Of a DNA stretch of 5,966 bases, positions 1 to 5,495 are shown one piece after another; positions within the stretch are counted from its first letter, which is position 1, and every line of letters starts with the position of its first letter. The notes below the pieces were generated by a model. The model was not told where the DNA came from and made no database searches. It saw only the letters and a list, made by a program, of their open reading frames with translations. The position numbers and the translations under genes are program-made. Location: positions 7,154 to 13,119 of the forward strand of contig CALMVM010000584.1 of assembly GCA_937873255.1 (NCBI GenBank). The letters are read 5' to 3'. The stretch comes from an uncultured Verrucomicrobiota bacterium. GTDB taxonomy: Bacteria > Verrucomicrobiota > Verrucomicrobiia > Chthoniobacterales > SZAS-18.

Positions 1-513
1 GATCAGGCCGGCGTACAATCCCGGGCCGGCGTTCGCAGCGAAGTGATACAGGATCGAGTACGAGCCGCCCGTGGTGATGCGGTAGACGGTGCCGGCGGAG
101 TTTTGCCCGCCATACGAGGTGACGCCGTAGAGTGCCCCGTCGCCGCCGCGCACGAGGGCCGTTGTCGGGTAGAGGCCGTCGGAGCTGGTGTTGAAGTCGT
201 GCAGGCTTTGGTAATCGCCGGTCGGAGTGACCCGGAAGATGTTGCCCTGGCTGTTCGCGCCGCCACGCGATGTCGTGCCGTAGAAGTTGCCGTCGCCGCC
301 CTGCACCAGCGCGCATTCGGGATAGAACCCGCTCGTGCCGGATTGGCTGAACACGTGCAGGGAAGTGACGGAAACCGGGCCGTCCGCCCACGCCGTTCCC
401 CGCACGATCAACAACAAAAATACGCCCAGCAGCGCGGCGAGGGACGTGGGCCGAGACCTGGCGGCGATGGACGGCGGGATGAATAGATCGTTCTGGAAGA
501 CGGGGGTTGACAT
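1..513 (-). CDS. Exported GloVer-repeat protein, N-terminal part (cut by window edge)
   Basis: An open frame reads from ATG at 513-511 to the left edge without a stop, giving 171 residues; the C-terminus lies outside. Residues 1-43 look like a signal peptide: a long N-region with R19, R21 and R38 flanking a hydrophobic core (about 24-37), then TAWA before D44, a plausible signal peptidase I site. From residue 51 three repeats begin, at SLHVF (51), SLHDF (103) and ILYHF (154), so the period is about 51-52 residues. Each complete repeat holds GGDGxxYGxTSxGG followed by G-x-[IV]-[FY]-R-[VI]-T. This is the pattern of the GloVer / Gloeo_Verruco repeat (TIGR03803-like), found in large secreted or surface proteins and probably beta-propeller-like; the biological role is unknown. 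No Shine-Dalgarno sequence precedes the ATG. It is divergent from the MFS gene. Family call fairly sure, function unknown. Confidence 0.85.
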   Translation of the reverse strand, partial: MSTPVFQNDLFIPPSIAARSRPTSLAALLGVFLLLIVRGTAWADGPVSVTSLHVFSQSGTSGFYPECALVQGGDGNFYGTTSRGGANSQGNIFRVTPTGDYQSLHDFNTSSDGLYPTTALVRGGDGALYGVTSYGGQNSAGTVYRITTGGSYSILYHFAANAGPGLYAGLI

Positions 514-538
514 GGGACGCAGGGGGACGGGTACTTCG

Positions 539-566
539 AGATAAGTCGGACGGCGGCAGCATAGAA
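539..566 (-). promoter_or_regulatory. Weak candidate promoter for the GloVer-repeat gene
   Basis: On the minus strand, TTCTAT (566-561) and TTATCT (544-539) are separated by 16 bp and lie about 26 bp before the ATG at 513. The match to TTGACA/TATAAT is partial, so this is only a guess from spacing and position. Confidence 0.2.
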
Positions 567-631
567 GGAAAATCGGGATGCGGCGTGTCGGGAATTGTCG
601 GAAAAAAGGTCGTCCCGCCGCCATCGGCGAA

Positions 632-644
632 GGGAAATTTTCCC
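632..644. promoter_or_regulatory. Perfect 13-bp palindrome, candidate operator before the MFS gene
   Basis: GGGAAA-T-TTTCCC is a perfect inverted repeat with 6-bp arms and one central base. Its right arm coincides with the candidate -35 box (639-644) of the MFS promoter, which is where a repressor would act. It is one of few AT-containing palindromes in a very GC-rich window. No known operator family is recognised; function is inferred from position only. Confidence 0.4.
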
Positions 645-667
645 GGCGCACTCATCCGCGCTACACT
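639..667 (+). promoter_or_regulatory. Candidate promoter of the Fsr-like MFS gene, probably giving a leaderless mRNA
   Basis: TACACT at 662-667 is a good -10 box (TAxxxT), and TTTCCC at 639-644 sits exactly 17 bp upstream as a weak -35. The MFS start codon at 674 begins 7 nt after the last base of the -10 box, where transcription would normally start. The message would then begin at or next to the AUG, which fits the absence of any Shine-Dalgarno sequence. Confidence 0.4.
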
Positions 668-673
668 GTTGCC

Positions 674-1927
674 ATGACCGGCCCCGCTTCCGCTCTCGCT
701 GCTTCCCCGGTTTCCCCGGCTCTGGCCGCCGTTCGCCAGTCCCTCACGCTGGCGGTCCTGCTGGCCGCCAGTTTTTCGCATCTGCTCAACGACACGATCC
801 AGGCCGTCATCCCGGCGGTGTATCCGTTGTTGAAGGAACACTTCGGGTTCAGCTTCGCGCAGGTCGGGCTCATCACGCTGGCCTTCCAGATCACCGCTTC
901 CATCCTGCAACCCTTCGTCGGGTTGTTCACGGATCGCCGGCCGTTGCCGTATTCGCTGGCGGCGGGCATGGGCGTGACGTTTTTCGGCCTCTTGCTGCTC
1001 TCGCGCGCGGGGGATTTTTCCACGATCCTCGTCGCCGCCGCGCTGGTGGGGATGGGTTCGGCGGTGTTCCATCCGGAGGCGTCGCGGGTGGCGCGCATGG
1101 CCTCGGGCGAACGCTACGGGCTGGCGCAATCGGTTTTCCAGGTCGGCGGCAACGCGGGCAGCGCGCTCGGGCCGTTGCTGGCGGCGGTGATCGTCATGCC
1201 GCGCGGGCAGGGGCACATCGCGTGGTTCTGCCTGCTGGCGTTGCTCGGGGCCGGGGTGCTGACCGCCGTGGGCCGTTGGTACGCCGCGCGTCTGCGGTCG
1301 AGCGTGGCGGTCGGACCGCTCGCGCCGGGCGTGCGTGTGCCGTCCGTTTCGGCGGAGACGCCCGCGCGTTCATCGCGCGAGATCACCTTCGCCATCGGCG
1401 TGCTGATCGTGCTGATCTTTTCCAAATATTTCTACCTGGCGTGCATGACGAACTATTATCAGTTCTACCTTCACGACCGTTTTGGATTGACGATCCCGCA
1501 GACGCAGGTGCGCCTGTTCATTTTCCTGGCGGCGGTGGCGGTCGGCACGCTCGTCGGCGGTCCGGTGGGAGATCGCATCGGGCGCAAGCTCGTGATCTGG
1601 GTGTCGATCCTCGGCGTCGCGCCGTTCTCACTGGCGCTGCCGCACGTCGATCTGTTCTGGACGACGGTGCTGTCGGTGTGCATCGGGATCGTCCTGGCGT
1701 CGGCGTTCTCGGCGATCCTCGTCTACGCGCAGGAATTGCTGCCCGGTAAGGTGGGACTCATTTCCGGGTTGTTCTTCGGGTTCGCGTTCGGCATGGGCGG
1801 CATCGGCTCGGCGGTGCTGGGCAAGCTAGCCGACCGCACGAGCATCGGATTCGTGTTCGAGGTTTGCGCCTACCTGCCCCTGCTCGGGTTGCTGACGGCA
1901 CTCCTGCCCGACACGCGTCGGCGATAA
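674..1927 (+). CDS. fsr: Fosmidomycin resistance protein-like MFS exporter
   Basis: A 417-residue inner-membrane transporter of the major facilitator superfamily, very close in pattern to E. coli Fsr, a proton-driven drug exporter that confers fosmidomycin resistance. Diagnostic stretches: SHLLNDTIQ (35-43), FHPEASRVARMASG (132-145), GLAQSVFQVGGN (149-160), GPLLAAVIV (166-174), GGPVGDRIGRK (295-305, the second motif A-like loop), ILGVAPF (312-318), LASAFSAILVYAQELLPG (341-358) and GLFFGFAFGMGG (365-376). There are about 12 membrane segments, with a soluble linker near 205-236 between the halves. I chose ATG 674 over the in-frame ATG 578 because the 32 extra residues are basic, unlike the family, and run through the palindrome and -10 box. 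The length is normal. The physiological substrate is not known; Fsr homologues are widespread and do not by themselves show resistance. Its own promoter is likely. A weak hairpin follows the stop. Confidence 0.93.
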   Translation: MTGPASALAASPVSPALAAVRQSLTLAVLLAASFSHLLNDTIQAVIPAVYPLLKEHFGFSFAQVGLITLAFQITASILQPFVGLFTDRRPLPYSLAAGMGVTFFGLLLLSRAGDFSTILVAAALVGMGSAVFHPEASRVARMASGERYGLAQSVFQVGGNAGSALGPLLAAVIVMPRGQGHIAWFCLLALLGAGVLTAVGRWYAARLRSSVAVGPLAPGVRVPSVSAETPARSSREITFAIGVLIVLIFSKYFYLACMTNYYQFYLHDRFGLTIPQTQVRLFIFLAAVAVGTLVGGPVGDRIGRKLVIWVSILGVAPFSLALPHVDLFWTTVLSVCIGIVLASAFSAILVYAQELLPGKVGLISGLFFGFAFGMGGIGSAVLGKLADRTSIGFVFEVCAYLPLLGLLTALLPDTRRR

Positions 1928-1935
1928 GCGGCGGA

Positions 1936-1954
1936 ACAGGAACGCGTTTCCTGT
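1936..1954 (+). terminator. Short perfect hairpin after the MFS gene, possible weak terminator
   Basis: ACAGGAA (1936-1942) and TTCCTGT (1948-1954) form a perfect 7-bp stem around CGCGT, starting 9 nt after the MFS stop codon. It is followed by CTTCTC, not by a real U-tract, so intrinsic termination would be poor. It could instead act as an mRNA 3'-end stabiliser or an operator for comEC. Confidence 0.35.
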
Positions 1955-1955
1955 C

Positions 1956-1997
1956 TTCTCGAACCGGTCGGGATGCGGTAGTCTGCGGGACGTAACT
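1956..1997 (+). promoter_or_regulatory. Candidate comEC promoter region
   Basis: Two -10-like hexamers lie before the comEC start: TAGTCT (1979-1984), with a poor -35 TTCTCG 17 bp upstream (1956-1961), and GTAACT (1992-1997). The second would start transcription within a few bases of the ATG at 2008, as proposed for the MFS gene. Neither has a convincing -35. The 80-bp gap and the hairpin favour separate transcription of comEC, but read-through from the MFS gene is possible. Confidence 0.25.
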
Positions 1998-2007
1998 GCC
2001 CCTCAGG

Positions 2008-4440
2008 ATGTCCATACCCACGAATCGCCCGGCGGGAACGCCCCGACAACCCCTTGCCGGGCTGGCGGTTGCGGCAGTCGCGGGCATCCTCCTCGCGGAC
2101 GGGGCGTGGTGGTATCTGCTCGCGGCCGTCTGGCAGGAGAATTTCCTCGCCTGGATCGCCGACGCCCTGTTCATGACGCTGGCCGCCGCGTTCGTCGCGT
2201 GTCCGCGCCGGTGGGTTTTCTGGCCGTTGACGGTCGCGGGGTTCGCGGCCCTGCACCTTTTTTACGCCGACCCCGCGCCGGCCGCCGCCCTCGCGCGAAC
2301 GCTGGCGGTGCCGGACGCCGCCGGACATCCCTCGCACGCCGTCCGCGTCCTCGGCCGGATCGAAGGCGCGCCGCGCCCGTTGCCGGAGCGCTCGCCTCCC
2401 GCCGCGGGCGAAGCCGCCCCCGCGCCATCGTGGAGTTTCGCCCTCGCATTGGAAAGCATCACCGTGGATGGCCGAAAAGACGTTGCCCTCGCGCGGGTCA
2501 GTGTGTCCTGGCGCGAAGGTCCGCCCGTCCTGGCGGAAGGCGACTGGTTGGACCTCACCGGCCTCGCCGACAACCTGCGCGGCCCCCGCAATCCGGGCGA
2601 GTTCGACCTCGCCGCGTTTCAGCGGCGCAAAGGCATTTATTCGGAGATTCGTGCCGCCGGGTTGGCCGACGGACGGGTGGTGCGTTCGGACGGCGTGGGC
2701 TGGCCGACGGCGCTCGCCGCGCGCGTCCACGACGCGATGGAACGCACCCTCCGCACCGACCTGCACGATGACCCACAAGCGGGTGCCGTCATCTCCACGA
2801 TGCTGTTGGGCCTGCGGTCCGACCCGGGATTGGGCGAGGAAGAAGAGATGTTCCAGCGCACCGGCACGCTGCACTATTTCGCCATCGACGGCCTGAAGCT
2901 CGGACTCATCGGGGCCGTGCTCTCGCAGACGCTCGCCGCCGTCGGCCTGTCGCGGCCCGTGGCGGGTTTGCTGGTGCTGCCGGTGCTGGTGCTCTACGCG
3001 TTCGCCACGGGGCTCGGACCCGCGAGCGCGCGCGCGTTGCTCGTGGCTGGGGCGCTGCTCGGCGGACATTGGCTCGACCGGCCCGCGCGGCCCATCAACT
3101 ACCTCGGCGGCGCGGCACTAGTCCTCCTGTGTTTCGATACGAACGAACTCTTCGCCGTCGGCTTCCAGCTCACCTTCCTCGTCGTCCTGTCGATCCTCCT
3201 GGTTGCGCCGGGCCTCGCGCGCTGGCTCAAGCGGTTCGGCGCGCCCGACCCTTTCGTGCCGCAGGCCCTGTTTTCCCGCCCGCGCCGGGCGTGGGAATGG
3301 CTGCGGCGCACGTCGTGCGAACTGCTCGCCGTGTCGCTGGCGGCGTGGGTCGGTTCGCTGCCGGTGATGGCGCTGGTTTTCGGCGTGATTTCGCCGGTGT
3401 CGCCGCTGGCGAACGTCGCGGCGTTTCCGTGTGCGTTCGCGGTGGTGGCGCTGGGCGCGCTGTCGCTGGCCGGCGCGTGGGCAACCCGATGGTGGGTTGC
3501 CTGCGTGAACAACGCCAACTGGCTCGCCGCCCACGCGCTGCTCGCCGTCGTACGCGTGTTCGACGCGTTGCCGGGTGGCAGCGCCGCGATTCCAGAGATG
3601 AATCAGTGGCGGTGGGGCCGCGCCCCGTCCGTGGAGATCGACGTGCTCGACCTCGGCCGCGCGCGGGCGGCGCACCTGCGCGCGCGGGGCGCCGCGGATT
3701 GGCTGATCGATACCGGCCGGCCGGGGAATTATGCCCACGCCGTGCGGCACGCGTTGCGCGCGTCCGGCACGACGCGTCTCGGGCGCGGGGGCGGGTTGAT
3801 CCTGACGCGCGCGGACGCCGACCACCTCTCGGCCGCGCCGCTCGCGCTGGCGGAACTGCGGCCCCGGCGGATCGTGGACGGCCTGTTGCCGGAGCGTTCG
3901 CTGCCGTTGCGCGATCTGCGGCGCACGCTCGATCCGGAGAGGGAACGCGAGATCCGCGTGTGCCGGGGCAGCGTGATCGACCTCGCCCCCGACCTGTCGG
4001 CGCGCGTGTTATATCCGCCCGATGACCCGCCGCCGCCCGCGCCGATAACGGCGGCGAGCCGCGCGTTGGTGCTCCAGGTTTGCACGGCCGACGACCGGGG
4101 CGGCGAATGGCGCGTGCTTCTGTTGCCGGACACCGCCGGGGGCCGCGCCGCCGCGTGGTTGACGGCGAACGAAACGCCGGAGGCGCTCCACAGCGAGGTG
4201 CTCGTCACGGACGCGCCGGTGACGGCGGGGTTCGTGCAAGCGGTTGGCGCGCGGTTGGTCGTGGTGCGGTCCCGGCAGGAGGAAAACGACGCGCCGTCCG
4301 CGCCGGTCGCGCTGCCGACCCTGCCGGGGGTCGAGTTCATCGCGCAGGACGACTGCGGCGCGGTGAATGTACGAGTCTATCCCGACCGGGCAGAGGCGCG
4401 TGGGTTCGCAGACGGGCGGAAGATTGTCCTCCCGAGATAG
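2008..4440 (+). CDS. comEC: ComEC/Rec2-family DNA-uptake channel with degenerate C-terminal MBL-like domain
   Basis: An 810-residue polytopic membrane protein of the family that carries single-stranded DNA across the inner membrane in natural transformation. Domains in order: N-terminal membrane segments (about 17-90); a DUF4131/OB-fold-like periplasmic region (about 95-235) with NPGEFD (195-200) and RRKGIY (206-211); the Competence core (about 255-525) with LLGLRS (266-271), TGTLHYFAIDGLKL (285-298), PASARA (338-343), GFQLTFL (385-391) and SPVSPLANVAAFP (462-474); and a metallo-beta-lactamase-like domain (542-810). The core motif normally reads HxxAxSGLH; here it is AIDGLK. In the MBL domain LIDTG (566-570) remains, but the DVGQGDA element is DLGRARA (548-554), HxDxDH is TRADADH (600-606) and the HHGS element appears as TDAP (734-737). 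The frame is intact, so this is divergence and not a frameshift. No Shine-Dalgarno sequence precedes ATG 2008. No pilus or other competence genes lie beside it, which is common for comEC. Family call sure; nuclease activity doubtful. Confidence 0.93.
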   Translation: MSIPTNRPAGTPRQPLAGLAVAAVAGILLADGAWWYLLAAVWQENFLAWIADALFMTLAAAFVACPRRWVFWPLTVAGFAALHLFYADPAPAAALARTLAVPDAAGHPSHAVRVLGRIEGAPRPLPERSPPAAGEAAPAPSWSFALALESITVDGRKDVALARVSVSWREGPPVLAEGDWLDLTGLADNLRGPRNPGEFDLAAFQRRKGIYSEIRAAGLADGRVVRSDGVGWPTALAARVHDAMERTLRTDLHDDPQAGAVISTMLLGLRSDPGLGEEEEMFQRTGTLHYFAIDGLKLGLIGAVLSQTLAAVGLSRPVAGLLVLPVLVLYAFATGLGPASARALLVAGALLGGHWLDRPARPINYLGGAALVLLCFDTNELFAVGFQLTFLVVLSILLVAPGLARWLKRFGAPDPFVPQALFSRPRRAWEWLRRTSCELLAVSLAAWVGSLPVMALVFGVISPVSPLANVAAFPCAFAVVALGALSLAGAWATRWWVACVNNANWLAAHALLAVVRVFDALPGGSAAIPEMNQWRWGRAPSVEIDVLDLGRARAAHLRARGAADWLIDTGRPGNYAHAVRHALRASGTTRLGRGGGLILTRADADHLSAAPLALAELRPRRIVDGLLPERSLPLRDLRRTLDPEREREIRVCRGSVIDLAPDLSARVLYPPDDPPPPAPITAASRALVLQVCTADDRGGEWRVLLLPDTAGGRAAAWLTANETPEALHSEVLVTDAPVTAGFVQAVGARLVVVRSRQEENDAPSAPVALPTLPGVEFIAQDDCGAVNVRVYPDRAEARGFADGRKIVLPR

Positions 4441-4460
4441 GAAATCGCTGTACGCGCGGC
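4441..4460. other. Convergent intergenic gap without a clear terminator
   Basis: Only 20 bp separate the stop codons of comEC and the ferritin-like gene. The nearest stem is an imperfect one inside the end of comEC (CGGGCGGA at 4413-4420 with TCCTCCCG at 4427-4434, one mismatch), with no T-run on either strand. Termination here is either Rho-dependent or lies inside the opposite gene. Confidence 0.5.
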
Positions 4461-5432
4461 CTACTCGCCTTGCACGACGGCGAGCGTCGCGGCGGCGGCG
4501 GAATCGAACGTGCCCTTCAGCCGCTCGGTCATCGCGTGTTCGCCAGTGAGCAGCGTCTCGCAAAGGGTCTGTGTCTCCGCGTCGCCGCCCCGTTGCGCCG
4601 AACGCTTCAGTAACTCGTAACCCGCAATTTTCAGATGCTCGAAGGCGTACGCAAACGCCGCAAGCTTGGCGGGCGTGTCGGTCTGCGACTGGAAGAAAAA
4701 TCCCCACTGCAAGCCGTTCAGACCCATCGCGGTGTCCTTCAGGCTGGACGTGTCCGTGCCGAGCGTCTTGAGGCGTTGTTCGAGCAGCCGGGCGTGTTCG
4801 TGCGCATCCGCGAGGTTTTGCTGGCACGCGCCGCTGAGCGGCGGGTCGCCGGCGATGTCCTTGCCTTTTTCGAGCAGCTTGATGGCCTGGCTTTCCAGGG
4901 CGTGCGCCTCGTTCAGATGCTTGGCCAGATCCGCGCTCATTTTGTCGGTTGCCACGTCACGGTGGGAAGCCTGTTCGGCGTTGTCGAAATGACGCTCCAG
5001 CCGTTCCATCATGGTGCGTTCCTGCGCCTGGTTGGCGCGGGCGGCGACGACCGTCGGGGTGTCGCCGGCGGCCTCGGCGAAACGCGCGAGCATCTCGTAA
5101 CCGGCCCATTCCATCGCCTCGTACGAATACGCGTGCGCCGCCAGCCGGCCGGGGGTTTCCGGCATCGCCGCCGCGAACAAAAGGAATCCCTTGCCGCCCA
5201 GTTTCATGATGAGTCCCTGCAAGGTCGAGGGACTTTCGCCGTGCGCTTCGAGACGCTTGAGCAGGAGGTCGGCCTGCTGTTCGGTCTCGGTCTGGTGTTT
5301 GCGGAAGTCATCCGCGAAACCGGCGTCACCGGCCAGGTCGGGCGCGGACTTCATCTGGACGAGCGCCTGCTGCTCGACCGAGTACATATCCTTGAGGAAG
5401 TGAACGAGTTGTTCTTGGGGATTGCGGGACAT
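4461..5432 (-). CDS. Tandem double ferritin-like protein (DUF892/YciF-like)
   Basis: A 323-residue helical protein made of two ferritin-like domains. DUF892 (YciE/YciF) proteins are usually about 160-170 residues, so this one is double length. Copy 1 (about 5-150) and copy 2 (about 165-310) align without gaps at an exact offset of 160; I count about 44 identities in 140 positions. Shared blocks include AY-x-[YF]-E (101-105, 261-265), GYE-x-L (111-115, 271-275) and M-x-ERL (141-145, 301-305). Likely di-metal ligands in copy 1 are E20, H46, E49, E105 and E138. Copy 2 keeps E180, E265 and E298, but has N206 and D209 in place of H46 and E49. There is no signal peptide or membrane segment, so it is probably cytoplasmic. 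YciF-like proteins are linked to stress, but their function is not established. I chose ATG 5432 because DUF892 proteins begin close to this point; GTG 5492 would add 20 residues of unfamiliar sequence and lies 3 nt after the AAA gene's stop. No Shine-Dalgarno sequence is visible at ATG 5432. Confidence 0.85.
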   Translation of the reverse strand: MSRNPQEQLVHFLKDMYSVEQQALVQMKSAPDLAGDAGFADDFRKHQTETEQQADLLLKRLEAHGESPSTLQGLIMKLGGKGFLLFAAAMPETPGRLAAHAYSYEAMEWAGYEMLARFAEAAGDTPTVVAARANQAQERTMMERLERHFDNAEQASHRDVATDKMSADLAKHLNEAHALESQAIKLLEKGKDIAGDPPLSGACQQNLADAHEHARLLEQRLKTLGTDTSSLKDTAMGLNGLQWGFFFQSQTDTPAKLAAFAYAFEHLKIAGYELLKRSAQRGGDAETQTLCETLLTGEHAMTERLKGTFDSAAAATLAVVQGE

Positions 5433-5433
5433 A

Positions 5434-5454
5434 ATAGAAGAGATTTCTATCTCT
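5434..5454. promoter_or_regulatory. Two overlapping inverted repeats just before the ferritin-like ATG
   Basis: In plus-strand terms, ATAGAA (5434-5439) pairs with TTCTAT (5445-5450), and AGAGAT (5439-5444) pairs with ATCTCT (5449-5454). Both are perfect 6-bp arms with loops of 5 and 4 nt. They share bases and so cannot form together in one RNA. The block ends 1 nt before the start codon (5432-5430) and is clearly more AT-rich than its surroundings. It may be an operator or a translation-controlling structure; no family is recognised. Confidence 0.35.
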
Positions 5455-5495
5455 GAATCGGCCCGCGCGACCGGAAACGCCGTATCTCCCACCGA

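Noticed and set aside
43..486. Plus-strand open frame of 147 codons opposite the GloVer-repeat gene
   Set aside because: The minus strand shows a signal peptide and clear repeats over the same bases; the plus frame is its shadow.
578..673. Upstream in-frame ATG giving a 32-residue N-terminal extension of the MFS protein
   Set aside because: The extension is basic, not like Fsr N-termini, and crosses the palindrome and the -10 box; ATG 674 fits the family better.
1870..3069. Long minus-strand open frames opposite comEC (also 3118-3825, 4009-4827) and plus-strand frames such as 595-1749 and 3069-4025
   Set aside because: They are Arg/Gly/Pro/Ala-rich shadow frames typical of high-GC DNA, overlapping genes with clear family motifs.
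4413..4434. Imperfect hairpin at the end of comEC as a bidirectional terminator
   Set aside because: It has one mismatch, lies within coding sequence and has no T-run on either side.
3631..4440. Frameshift or sequencing error as cause of the missing ComEC metal motifs
   Set aside because: The frame is continuous, with recognisable MBL elements before, between and after the altered motifs, so substitution explains it better.
5433..5492. GTG 5492 as start of the ferritin-like protein, coupled to the AAA gene's stop
   Set aside because: The extra 20 residues look unlike DUF892 N-termini and include the overlapping inverted repeats; not excluded, but less likely than ATG 5432.
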